From: Actinomadura atramentaria DSM 43919
Lineage (GTDB): Bacteria > Actinomycetota > Actinomycetes > Streptosporangiales > Streptosporangiaceae
Direction: 5' to 3'
DNA length: 64,000 nucleotides
Assembly (NCBI RefSeq): GCF_000381885.1
Contig: NZ_KB907208.1
Location: 124,001 to 188,000, forward strand
In this document: piece after piece, positions 44,634 through 55,291 of the stretch
How the letters are laid out: the number at the start of each line of letters is the position of its first letter
Position numbering within the stretch: the stretch's first letter is position 1
Position numbers and translations under genes: made by a program
Notes under the pieces: model-generated
The model's database searches: none
What the model was told of the DNA's origin: nothing
Seen by the model: only the letters and a program-made list of their open reading frames with translations

Positions 44634-45302
44634 ATGAGCTTCCTCGATGACCTCTTCGACCTCGTCGCCCCCGAGTTCTGCGCGGGCTGCGGGCGCGTGC
44701 GGGCGCGGCTGTGCCCCGGCTGCGCCGTCCCGTTCGAGCTGCCGCCGCGCCGCGTGCCGGTCCGCGCGCTCCCGCGCGGCGTGCCGTGCTGGACGACGGC
44801 GACCTACGCGGGCGTGGTGCCCTTCGTGCTCAACGCCCACAAGGAGCACGGCCGCCGGGCGCTGGTGAGCCCGCTCGGGGCGGCGCTGGCGCGTACGGTC
44901 CGCGCGGCCCTGCCGCCGGACGCGCCCGGCCCGCTGGGGCTCGTGCCCGTGCCGTCCTCGCGGCGGGCCACGCGGCGGCGGGGCCACGACCCGCTGCGGC
45001 GGCTGACGGCCGAGGCCGTGCGGGTGCTCGCCGGGCCCGTCGCGCTCGCGCCCGTCCTCGCCCAGGTCCGTCCGGTCGCCGACCAGGCGGGCCTGAGCCG
45101 CGCCGGGCGGGCCGCCAACCTGCGCGGCGCGCTGCGCGCCGTCCGGGGCGCGCGCGGCGTCCGCGTGATCGTCGTGGACGACGTGGTGACGACCGGCGCG
45201 ACGCTGGCCGAGGCCGTCCGGGCGCTCCGCGCGGCCGGGGCCGACGTGGTCGCGGCCGCCACGATCGCCGCGACGGTCCCGGCGACACGCCGCTCCGGGT
45301 GA
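44634..45302 (+). CDS. ComF-family phosphoribosyltransferase-fold protein
   Basis: A 222-residue ComF-type protein. The zinc-like N-terminal motif is CAGCGRVRARLCPGC (C16, C19, C27, C30). The PRPP-binding loop VIVVDDVVTTGATL is near 177-190. ComF proteins aid DNA uptake in Bacillus; in actinobacteria the role is unclear. The position between lpqB and hpf is conserved. The ATG has only a weak ribosome-binding site. Confidence 0.9.
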   Translation: MSFLDDLFDLVAPEFCAGCGRVRARLCPGCAVPFELPPRRVPVRALPRGVPCWTTATYAGVVPFVLNAHKEHGRRALVSPLGAALARTVRAALPPDAPGPLGLVPVPSSRRATRRRGHDPLRRLTAEAVRVLAGPVALAPVLAQVRPVADQAGLSRAGRAANLRGALRAVRGARGVRVIVVDDVVTTGATLAEAVRALRAAGADVVAAATIAATVPATRRSG

Positions 45303-45588
45303 CGACCTTCACAGGGCGTCCCCGCCGCTGACGGTGACGATGCGTGGCCGATGAGCGGAGGACACGCGCGGAAACGATGAGGCGCTCGTCACGTGCGGTC
45401 ATCGGCGGATTAGAGATTTCGCCAACCGAGACCCCCGGATTTAGCAGGCGGACAGCACCGTCCCGACTGCGGGAACCCCTTCCGGACAAGGGGATCGAGC
45501 CGATCGCCGGGGCGCCGGCCGGACCCCGGCGGCGCGGTCCGCGGGCCTCCCGATGACGGTCCGTGAGGATTTCGTCGGCCCAACCCCC
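45303..45588. other. Non-coding region upstream of the hpf promoter
   Basis: 286 bp between comF and the hpf promoter with no convincing gene. A hairpin CCCCTT-ccggac-AAGGGG (45476-45493) may end the mtrA-lpqB-comF transcript. The rest shows nothing I can name. Confidence 0.45.
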
Positions 45589-45617
45589 CTGACATTCACG
45601 GCGTAAGGGGTTAGCGT
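45589..45617 (+). promoter_or_regulatory. Promoter of hpf
   Basis: CTGACA (45589-45594), a 17-nt spacer and TAGCGT (45612-45617) match the housekeeping actinobacterial promoter well. Transcription would start near 45624, giving a 5' UTR of about 354 nt. Confidence 0.65.
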
Positions 45618-45623
45618 TCCAGA

Positions 45624-45977
45624 CATGGCACCCGCCCGGGTCCGTGGTTGCGTCGGATCGGCGCGCTCCTCGGGAGCGCGACCTCCGGTCCGGCTAGCCG
45701 ATGCCAGGCGCAGGCGAAACGGCCCACGTAAGGCGACTTCTCGTCGACCGATCACGGTGCGCCTTAGAGGTAAGTCCTGCCCCGTCGGGGGGTCCGACAC
45801 CCCCCGCAGCGGGAGAAGGGCAGTAGTGGCGAGAGCGCCGCGAGCCCCTCAGCAGGCGGATGTGGGGACGAAGACCAGGTCGGCCGGGCGGGTGCGACCC
45901 ACCGAGCAATGGCGCCTTCCGGTGGTTGCGAGACCCCCGGAAGGGAAGACATCGCAACCGGGAGAAGGGGGACCCAC
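45624..45977 (+). promoter_or_regulatory. Long structured 5' leader of hpf
   Basis: About 354 nt with no convincing reading frame but several perfect stems. They are CGCGCTCC/GGAGCGCG (45662-45680), TAAGGCG/CGCCTTA (45729-45766) enclosing ACCG-ATCA-CGGT, CTGCCC/GGGCAG (45777-45823) enclosing CGGGGGGT/ACCCCCCG, GGCG-AGAG-CGCC (45828-45839), GGTCG/CGACC (45878-45899) and GGTTGCGA/TCGCAACC (45924-45959). The last ends two bases before the ribosome-binding site. The layout suggests a cis-regulatory RNA. It does not match any riboswitch consensus I know. Confidence 0.5.
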
Positions 45978-46664
45978 ATGGACATCGTCGTCAGGGGTCG
46001 TCACACCGACGTCAACGAGCGGTTCCGCCGCCACGTCGAGGGCAAGCTGAGCAAGATCGGCAGGCTCGACCACAAGGTCATGCGCGTGGACGTGGAGGTT
46101 TCGGAGGACGCCAGCCTGCGCGTGCCCGACGAGCGCGAGCGCGTCGAGCTGACCATCCGCGCGCGCGGGCCGGTCGTGCGGGCCGAGGCGGCCGCCGAGG
46201 ACCGGTACGCCGCGCTCGACCTCGCGCTGGACAAGCTGGAGGGCCGGCTGCGGCGCGACGCCGAGCGCCGCAAGGCCCACCACGTCCGGGCGCGCGGCCG
46301 GGCGGCCAGGCCGGCGGACGCGGAGCTGCCGGACGCGCTGCGCCCCGCGGGCACCGCCGGGGCGGCCGCGACGCTGGTCGCGCCCGTCGAGACGCTGGAC
46401 CCCGCCGGAACCACGGCCGCCACGACGCCGGCGGCCGACGCCGACGAACAGTTCGTCCCGTTCGAGATGGACGGCGACGGCCCGGTCGTCGTGCGCGAGA
46501 AGACCCACCGCGCCGTGCCGATGGGCATCGAGCAGGCCGTCTACGAGATGGAGCTGGTCGGCCACGACTTCTTCATCTTCCACGACAAGGACGCGGGTCT
46601 TCCGTCGGTGGTCTACCGGCGGCGAGGATGGGACTACGGCGTCATCCGCCTTGCCGAAGAGTGA
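45978..46664 (+). CDS. hpf: Ribosome hibernation-promoting factor, long form
   Basis: A 228-residue long HPF. The N-terminal S30AE domain (1-105: MDIVVRGRHTDVNERFRRHV, KLSKIGRLD, AAEDRYAALDLALDKLEGRL) binds the ribosome. An Ala/Pro linker follows. The C-terminal dimerisation domain (about 170-228: REKTHRAVPMGIEQAVYEM, GHDFFIFHDKDAGLPSVVYRR, WDYGVIRL) makes 100S dimers. Full length. The ATG at 45978 follows GGAGAAGGGGG, which sits right after a leader hairpin. A long structured leader suggests post-transcriptional control. Confidence 0.95.
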   Translation: MDIVVRGRHTDVNERFRRHVEGKLSKIGRLDHKVMRVDVEVSEDASLRVPDERERVELTIRARGPVVRAEAAAEDRYAALDLALDKLEGRLRRDAERRKAHHVRARGRAARPADAELPDALRPAGTAGAAATLVAPVETLDPAGTTAATTPAADADEQFVPFEMDGDGPVVVREKTHRAVPMGIEQAVYEMELVGHDFFIFHDKDAGLPSVVYRRRGWDYGVIRLAEE

Positions 46665-46896
46665 TGCGGCACTCGCGTCACGTCACCGGCGGAACCGTGT
46701 CATGATCTAGAAAGGCGTTTTCTGCAAGGCCGTGGACGCGGCGGTCCGGGGCCGGGCGGGGGCGCGGCGGTCGTCCGGCACGACTCCGGCCGCCCGCCCC
46801 GCCGCCCCGGCCCCGCCGCTTCCGCGGTCCCTCCCACGGACCGAATCCCAGCCAGTTGAAGGGGGGAAGCGGCGTCTCCTCCGCGCCGCGACTCAG

Positions 46897-47661
46897 GTGA
46901 GCGAGAAACCCGAGGCTCGCGGTCCCGCGGCGGTGCCCCGGCAGGCCGCCGCGCCCGCCGCCGGCACCGCGTCGGGCCGGGACGGGCCCGCCGCGGCCGA
47001 TCCGATCCGCGTCCTGATCGTCGACGACCACGCGCTGTTCCGCCGCGGCCTGGAGATGGTGCTGCAGGACGAGCCGGACATCGAGGTCGTCGGCGAGGGC
47101 GGCGACGGCCACGAGGCCGTGGAGATGGCGGGCGAGCTCATCCCCGACATCGTGCTGATGGACGTCCGGATGCCGCGCCGCAGCGGCATCGAGGCGTGTA
47201 CCGCGATCAAGGACGTCGCGCCCAGCGCGAAGATCGTCATGCTGACCATCAGCGACGAGGAGGAGGACCTCTTCGAGGCGATCAAGGCGGGCGCGAGCGG
47301 CTACCTGCTGAAGGAGATCTCGATCGACGAGGTCCCGCAGGCGGTCCGCGCGGTCCACGGCGGCCAGTCGCTGATCAGCCCCTCGATGGCGTCGAAGCTG
47401 ATCACCGAGTTCGCGGCGCTGGCCAGGCGGAGTGAGGAGCGGACCCAGCAGGTCCCGGCGCCCCGGCTGACCGACCGGGAGATGGAGGTGCTGCGGCTGG
47501 TGGCGCGGGGCCTGGGGAACCGGGAGATCGCGCGGGAGCTGTTCATCTCCGAGAACACCGTGAAGAACCACGTCCGCAACATCCTGGAGAAGCTCCAGCT
47601 CCACTCGCGGATGGAGGCGGTCGTGTACGCCGTCCGGGAGAAGCTGCTGGAGATCACCTGA
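46897..47661 (+). CDS. Orphan NarL/LuxR-type response regulator
   Basis: A 254-residue regulator. After a variable Ala/Pro N-terminus (1-38) the receiver begins [17 protein letters not shown]. The phosphoacceptor Asp is in IVLMDVRMP, and K in [10 protein letters not shown]. The LuxR HTH is [23 protein letters not shown] plus [21 protein letters not shown]. No kinase is adjacent. The hpf-regulator-secA order is the same as in Streptomyces. GTG 46897 is my choice; the upstream frame to 46732 is GC-rich and unlike the family. Confidence 0.9.
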   Translation: MSEKPEARGPAAVPRQAAAPAAGTASGRDGPAAADPIRVLIVDDHALFRRGLEMVLQDEPDIEVVGEGGDGHEAVEMAGELIPDIVLMDVRMPRRSGIEACTAIKDVAPSAKIVMLTISDEEEDLFEAIKAGASGYLLKEISIDEVPQAVRAVHGGQSLISPSMASKLITEFAALARRSEERTQQVPAPRLTDREMEVLRLVARGLGNREIARELFISENTVKNHVRNILEKLQLHSRMEAVVYAVREKLLEIT

Positions 47662-47717
47662 CCGCCGCTGTCACCGGCGTTCCGGTTTTGTCGGTGTCGT
47701 GACGTAGCATCGCCCGC

Positions 47718-48893
47718 ATGGCGATGCTCCTTCCCGAAGCCGAGGTCGAGCTGTCCGCGTCCGAGGCGCGGCGGATCCAGTTGCGCGCGCTGGGCCTGCT
47801 GGGCGCGGACGCGCGGCGCGGCGCCGTCCCGGCGCGGATGGCACGCCTGCTGGACCGGCTGGGCGCGGTCCAGCTTGACACGATCTCCGTCCTGGCGCGC
47901 TCGCACGAACTGGTGCCCTACGCGCGGCTGGGCGCGGTGGGCCGCGCGGCCGTGGAGGACGCGTACTGGAGCGGCGGCCGCGCGTTCGAGTACTGGGCGC
48001 ACGCGGCGTCGATCATCCCCGTGGCCGACTGGCCGCTGTTCGCGTTCCGCCGCCGGGAGTTCCAGCGGCGCGGCAAGCGCTGGCACTCCGTGGACAAGAC
48101 CGTCCTGGACGACGTCCGCGCCCGGCTCGCCGCCGAGGGGCCGCTGACCACACGCGAGCTGGGCGGCGCGAAGGCGGGCGGCGACTGGTGGCAGTGGAGC
48201 GACACCAAGATCGCGATCGAATGGCTGCTGGACACCGGCGAGGCCGTCTGCGTCGAGCGGCGCGGCTGGCGGCGCGTCTACGACCTGGCCGAGCGGGCGA
48301 TCCCGGCCGACCTGCTCGCCGCGGACCCGGGCGACGCGGCCTGCCTGACCGCGCTGGTGGCCCGGTCGGGCCGGGCGCTCGGCGTCGCCACGCGCGCCGA
48401 CCTCGCCGACTACTACCGCGTCCGCGCCGAGCAGGTGGACGCGGTCATCGGGGAGACGGGGCTCGTCCCGGTCCGCGTGGCGGGCTGGCCCGCGGCGGCG
48501 TGGGCCGATCCGGCGGCGCTGGCGTCACCGCCGCGCGGCCGCCACGCCACCACGCTGCTGTCGCCGTTCGACCCGCTGGTGTGGGACCGGTCCCGCGCGT
48601 CCCGCGTCTTCGGGTTCGACCACCGGCTGGAGGCGTACGTCAAGAAGGCCGACCGCGTCCACGGCTACTTCGTGATGCCGCTGCTCGCGGGCGGGCGGCT
48701 GATCGGCCGGGTGGACCCGGCCCGGGAGGGCCGCACGCTGGTGGCCCGGCAGGTGTCGTTCGAGCCGCACGCGGCGACTCCGGCCCGCGCGGAGGCGTCC
48801 CTGGCGGCGCTGCACCGCGCGCTGGCGGACGCGGCGGCCTGGGTGGGCTGCGACGACGTCCGCGTGGAGCGCGTCACCGCGCCGCTCGGCTGA
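47718..48893 (+). CDS. Winged-helix (HTH_42) protein, AlkX/YcaQ-like DNA glycosylase
   Basis: A 391-residue HTH_42 protein. The catalytic-loop motif Q52-L-D54 in GAVQLDTISV matches the QxD motif of the YcaQ (AlkX) branch, which unhooks interstrand crosslinks. Tandem winged helices follow (ARLAAEGPLTTRELGG, WSDTKIAIEWLLDTGEAV). The later part has LLSPFDPLVWDRSR, common to this family. ATG 47718 lies seven bases after TAGCAT (47705-47710), so leaderless. It is the second leaderless repair-type gene in the window. Confidence 0.85.
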   Translation: MAMLLPEAEVELSASEARRIQLRALGLLGADARRGAVPARMARLLDRLGAVQLDTISVLARSHELVPYARLGAVGRAAVEDAYWSGGRAFEYWAHAASIIPVADWPLFAFRRREFQRRGKRWHSVDKTVLDDVRARLAAEGPLTTRELGGAKAGGDWWQWSDTKIAIEWLLDTGEAVCVERRGWRRVYDLAERAIPADLLAADPGDAACLTALVARSGRALGVATRADLADYYRVRAEQVDAVIGETGLVPVRVAGWPAAAWADPAALASPPRGRHATTLLSPFDPLVWDRSRASRVFGFDHRLEAYVKKADRVHGYFVMPLLAGGRLIGRVDPAREGRTLVARQVSFEPHAATPARAEASLAALHRALADAAAWVGCDDVRVERVTAPLG

Positions 48894-48983
48894 GGGCGCG
48901 CCGGGACGCGCCGGCCGGAGACGACGACGGACGGGAACCCGCGGGCGGGCCCCGTCCGTTCTCCGTAGTGTGCGCCGTGGAGG

Positions 48984-49322
48984 TCAGCCGTGCGGCAGCT
49001 TCTGGGTGTCGGTGCGCGTCGGCGCCTCGATGCTCTCCCCGGCGTCCCCGCCGCGCCGCTTGGCGCTCCGCGAACCGAAGACCGAGTAGTCGACGATCTC
49101 GGGGATCACCCGCGGCGCGTCCACCACCACGTCCGAGAACACGTGGACCAGGCCGCAGGCCGCGATCCCGACGACCACGATGCCCACGCCGACGTAGAAA
49201 CCGACCCACGCCGGGCCGAGGCACAGCGAGACGCCGCCCACGACGAAGCCGGCGAAGACGATCGCCACCGCGACCCAGGAACTGACCCGGCCCGCGTGCG
49301 AGCCGTGGGAATCTTCGGACAT
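48984..49322 (-). CDS. Small HG-motif membrane protein (DUF6704-like)
   Basis: A 112-residue protein with two helices (about 14-36 and 40-62). The opening HGSHAGRVSSWVAVAIVFAGF resembles the short HGxxx membrane proteins often found near the trp operon in actinobacteria. It carries an extra C-terminal cytosolic tail of about 45 residues. The ATG at 49322 follows GAGGGGGGC. Function unknown. It diverges from secA over 185 bp. Confidence 0.68.
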   Translation of the reverse strand: MSEDSHGSHAGRVSSWVAVAIVFAGFVVGGVSLCLGPAWVGFYVGVGIVVVGIAACGLVHVFSDVVVDAPRVIPEIVDYSVFGSRSAKRRGGDAGESIEAPTRTDTQKLPHG

Positions 49323-49507
49323 AGCGCCCCCCTCATCAGGTGCATCAATACAGCTATCCGCGCGCCGCCGGGTCAAACGGTGCCCCGGGTGGATTGCGTC
49401 GCAGGGTGACCTAGACCATTCTGGGTCTCGCCTACGATGGCAATCGTACGTGTGGTGTGCGCGCCGCCCTCAGGCGGTGACCCACGATCTGCAAGGAGCC
49501 TCCTAGA

Positions 49508-52369
<2,862 letters not shown>

Positions 52370-52385
52370 GGTCCTGAACGGCGTG

Positions 52386-52417
52386 GAACGGCCCCCGGAG
52401 CGATCCGGGGGCCGTTC
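52386..52417. terminator. Terminator after secA
   Basis: A perfect 13-bp stem (52386-52398 with 52405-52417), 6-nt AGCGAT loop, between secA and the convergent gene. The sequence after it is T-richer (GTCGTCT). Confidence 0.9.
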
Positions 52418-52430
52418 GTCGTCTCCGGGG

Positions 52431-52892
52431 TCAGGCGGCGCGCAGGGCGGCGGCGCGGCGGGCGGCGGCGGGGGCGCCGTCGCGGACGCTCATCTCCAGG
52501 GCCACGCACGTCCAGCGGCCGCGCAGCGGTTCGAGGCGCAGCGCGAGCGCCCGCACGTCCGCGCCGGTGCGCACGACCGCGCCCGCCTCGACGGCGTGCG
52601 GCGTGGGCCGCTGCGTCCAGTCCGCGACGACGCGGGGCGGCGCGAGCAGCGCGCCCGGCGGGACGGGCGGGGCGTGCGCGGCGAGGGCCGCCCGGATCTC
52701 CGGCAGGAAGCGGCCCGCGGAGCGGTCGGGCGGCTGCGTCCCGGCGAGGATCTCGGCGACGAGCGCGAGCGCGGCGCGCGCGGCGGGCACCGGGTCGGGC
52801 GGGTTCGGCGCACCCGGGGCGAGGAGCCGCAGCGGGGGCCGGGCGGGGCCGACGCGCAGGACGGCGGCGGCGCGGGGGGTGCGGACGGTCAT
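52431..52892 (-). CDS. Rv3235-like family protein
   Basis: A 153-residue protein of the actinobacterial family next to secA, matching mycobacterial Rv3235 in position. Recognisable parts are ALALVAEILAGTQPPDRSAG and the C-terminal RGRWTCVALEMSVRDG. The start ATG 52892 has GGGAGG at 5 nt. A longer frame to 52967 would overlap the promoter. Function unknown. Confidence 0.72.
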   Translation of the reverse strand: MTVRTPRAAAVLRVGPARPPLRLLAPGAPNPPDPVPAARAALALVAEILAGTQPPDRSAGRFLPEIRAALAAHAPPVPPGALLAPPRVVADWTQRPTPHAVEAGAVVRTGADVRALALRLEPLRGRWTCVALEMSVRDGAPAAARRAAALRAA

Positions 52893-52958
52893 GGGGCCTC
52901 CCTGGTGGAAGGCGCCGGGCTCTCCGGCGTCACTAACCAAGAGCACCGGGAGCCGAAA

Positions 52959-52986
52959 AAAATACATCCTGACCGGATGAGGTCAA
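52959..52986 (-). promoter_or_regulatory. Promoter of the Rv3235-like gene
   Basis: On the minus strand TTGACC (52981-52986), 16 nt, then TATTTT (52959-52964). An inverted repeat CATCC-TGACC-GGATG (52965-52979) fills the spacer and could be an operator. Confidence 0.5.
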
Positions 52987-53013
52987 CGACTTACCGAGAG
53001 TGACGAGCGTCTG

Positions 53014-54294
53014 CTAGGGCGGTCCGGACTGGTCGTCGTCGGGTTCGCGGCCGGGCGTGGCGAAGTCGAACCGCCTGATCAGGTAGCTGAAGATCACGTA
53101 ATAGAGGACGAAGTAGACCAGGCCGAGCCCGACGATCAGCGGGAGGCCGCGCGTGTTGTCCTTCGTCGCGTTGAGCGCCAGGTCGATGAACCCGGCGGAG
53201 AACCCGAACCCGAGCTGCGCGCCGGCGGCGTTGAGCACCGCCATCGACACGCCCGTCAGCACCACGTGGACGCCGTACAGGACGGGCGCGACGAACATGA
53301 ACGCGAACTCGATGGGCTCGGTGACGCCGGTGACGAACGCGGTGAGCGCGGCGGAGATCATCAGGCCGCCGACCGCTCGGCGGCGCTCGGGCGCGGCGGT
53401 CCGCCAGATGGCCAGGGCCGCGCCGGGCAGCCCGAACATCAGGACGGGGAAGAACCCGGCCGTGAACCCGCCCGCGTGCGGGTCGCCCGCGAGGTACCGG
53501 TTGATCTCGCCGTGGACGACGCCGTCCGGCCCGTTGTAGGTGCCGAACACGAACCAGATCAGCGAGTTCGGGATGTGGTGGAGGCCGAACGGCAGCAGCA
53601 GCCGGTTCACGACCCCGTACACGCCCGCGCCGAGCGCCCCGGCCCCGGTGATCCAGTCGCCGAAGCGCGTCAGCCAGCCGCCGAGGACGGGCCAGCCGAG
53701 CCCGATGAGGACGCCGAGGACGAGCGCGCCGAGCGCGGTGATGATCGGCACGAAGCGGCGGCCGCCGAAGAACGCGAGCCACGACGGCGGCCGGACGCGG
53801 TGGAACCGCTGGTACAGCACGGCGGCCAGGACGCCGATGAGGATGCCGCCGAGGACGTCGGTGGGGTTCTTGGCGCCCCAGTCCACGACCTGGTGGACGG
53901 TCCCGTCGTCGTCCACGCGATGGACGACGACGCTCGCGCGGAGCGACGACGAGTGGGACAGCATCGTCTTGGAAACCCGGTCGAAGACGAGGTACCCGAC
54001 GACGGCGGCGAGCGCGGTGGACCCGTCGGCCTTGCGCGCGAAGCCGATCGCGACGCCGACCGCGAACAGCAGCGGCAGCGCCTCGAACAGGGCGTCGCCC
54101 GCGCCCCCGACGACCTCGGCGACGCGGTTCCAGCCGAGCCCGGCGCGGCCGAGCAGGTCGTCCTGGCCGAGCCGCAGCAGGATCGCGGCGGCGGGCAGCA
54201 CGGCGATGGGCAGCATGAGGCTGCGGCCGATGCGCTGGAGCACGGCGAGGGCGGCCTGCGCCGGGCCGGGGGCCGCCTCGGTCGGGGACGTCAT
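53014..54294 (-). CDS. PTS EIIC permease, N-acetylglucosamine type
   Basis: A 426-residue glucose/GlcNAc-family EIIC that moves and helps phosphorylate the sugar. About ten helices are visible. Family motifs are LMLPIAVLPAAAILLRLG, LLLPFGLHHIPNSLIWF, GGFTAGFFPVLMFGLPGAAL and the sugar-site GVTEPIEFAFMF. It lacks a fused EIIB; a separate EIIB lies at 57527. It follows dasR by 29 bp, so both are one transcript, and GAAGGA precedes the ATG. GlcNAc specificity is inferred from the surrounding nag genes. Confidence 0.9.
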   Translation of the reverse strand: MTSPTEAAPGPAQAALAVLQRIGRSLMLPIAVLPAAAILLRLGQDDLLGRAGLGWNRVAEVVGGAGDALFEALPLLFAVGVAIGFARKADGSTALAAVVGYLVFDRVSKTMLSHSSSLRASVVVHRVDDDGTVHQVVDWGAKNPTDVLGGILIGVLAAVLYQRFHRVRPPSWLAFFGGRRFVPIITALGALVLGVLIGLGWPVLGGWLTRFGDWITGAGALGAGVYGVVNRLLLPFGLHHIPNSLIWFVFGTYNGPDGVVHGEINRYLAGDPHAGGFTAGFFPVLMFGLPGAALAIWRTAAPERRRAVGGLMISAALTAFVTGVTEPIEFAFMFVAPVLYGVHVVLTGVSMAVLNAAGAQLGFGFSAGFIDLALNATKDNTRGLPLIVGLGLVYFVLYYVIFSYLIRRFDFATPGREPDDDQSGPP

Positions 54295-54323
54295 CGGGGG
54301 TGTCCTTCCAGGGGCCGCCGGGG

Positions 54324-55052
54324 TCAGGGGAGCCCGAGTGCCGTTCGGATCTGGTAGCGGTCGGCGCGGTAGGTGGAGACGCCCAGCTCCGCGCAGATCC
54401 CGCCGGTGTAGGAGCGGCGCTGGAGCCGCAGGACCGCGCCGCCGCGCGGGATCTCCAGCCGCCGCGCCTCGTCGGCCTCCGCGAGACCGGCGTCGATGGT
54501 CTGGTCCCCGGCGTCGAAGACGAGCCCGTAGACGGCCTCCAGGACGCCGTGCAGGGACCGGTCGGCGAGCCGCCGGTCGGTGAGGTCGGGGGCGAGCGAC
54601 GCGAGGATGTGGGATCGCTCGACGGCCATCGGCTCGCCGTCAGCGGTGCGGAGCCGTTCGATGACGTGGACGGGCGTGCCCGGCGGGACGTCGAAGAGGC
54701 GGGCGAGGCGGCCGTCCGCGGGGACGGTGCCGCGCGCCAGGTCCGCGCCGCCGGGCCGCATGCCGCGCGCCAGCATGTCCTCGGTGAAGGAGACCAGCCG
54801 CAGCGGCATCTCCAGTTTGGGCCGGGCGACGAACGTCCCCTTGCCGGGGACGCGGTGCAGGCGTCCCTCGCCGACGAGCAGCTCGATGGCCTGCCGGACG
54901 GTCGTGCGCGACAGCCGGTAGCGGGCGCACAGCTCGCGCTCGGAGGGGATGGGGGCGTCCAGGGGGAGTTCCGCGCCGTCGATGAGGCCGAGCAGGACGG
55001 CGCGGAGCTGCGCGTACTTGGGCAGCGGGCCGCCCGGGTCGATGCTCGTCAC
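54324..55052 (-). CDS. dasR: GntR/HutC-family regulator DasR
   Basis: A 242-residue regulator. The wHTH (about 10-75) reads PKYAQLRAVLLGLIDGA, IPSERELCARYRLSRTTVRQAI and RLHRVPGKGTFVA. The UTRA domain (about 90-235) binds GlcN-6-P or GlcNAc-6-P in DasR. It is next to nagA and EIIC, and DasR boxes flank it: one at 55078-55092 before its own start, and the double one before nagA. AAGGA precedes the GTG. Its cotranscription with the EIIC gene is less usual than a free-standing dasR. Confidence 0.9.
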   Translation of the reverse strand: MTSIDPGGPLPKYAQLRAVLLGLIDGAELPLDAPIPSERELCARYRLSRTTVRQAIELLVGEGRLHRVPGKGTFVARPKLEMPLRLVSFTEDMLARGMRPGGADLARGTVPADGRLARLFDVPPGTPVHVIERLRTADGEPMAVERSHILASLAPDLTDRRLADRSLHGVLEAVYGLVFDAGDQTIDAGLAEADEARRLEIPRGGAVLRLQRRSYTGGICAELGVSTYRADRYQIRTALGLP

Positions 55053-55077
55053 GGAGATCCTTCAAGCGCCGGTCAAC

Positions 55078-55092
55078 GCCGGACTAGACCAC
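55078..55092. promoter_or_regulatory. DasR-box-like site before dasR
   Basis: GGACTAGACCA differs from the DasR core GGTCTAGACCA at one base. It lies about 26 bp upstream of the dasR start, so autoregulation of dasR and EIIC is likely. Confidence 0.6.
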
Positions 55093-55220
55093 GGTCCCCG
55101 CCCGCGTGTCAATCGCCCGGGCGCGGACCGAACCGGCGCGTGAGCATGGAGAACCCGGTCGCGGGCAGGGTCGTGGAGCGGCCGTTGCCGCCGCCGTCCG
55201 GAACGGTGCAGTATGGTGCT

Positions 55221-55248
55221 AACTGGTCTAGTCCGGACTAGACCAGTT
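55221..55248. promoter_or_regulatory. Double DasR operator, perfect 28-bp palindrome
   Basis: AACTGGTCTAGTCC (55221-55234) is followed at once by its exact reverse complement (55235-55248). Each half holds the DasR half-site ACTGGTCTAG, so two boxes overlap head to head. It lies 43 bp before nagA and should control that operon. Confidence 0.8.
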
Positions 55249-55291
55249 GCGGCGGGGCGAAGCGCCCCCCGTGCCCCTGGAGAGTGCGCGC

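Noticed and set aside
41272..45302. Very long plus-strand frames over mtrB, lpqB and comF
   Set aside because: These are alternate-frame runs typical of high GC DNA; the real genes are fixed by clear motifs and overlaps.
45624..45977. c-di-AMP (ydaO) or c-di-GMP riboswitch in the hpf leader
   Set aside because: The conserved sequence blocks I know for these classes are absent; only generic stems are visible.
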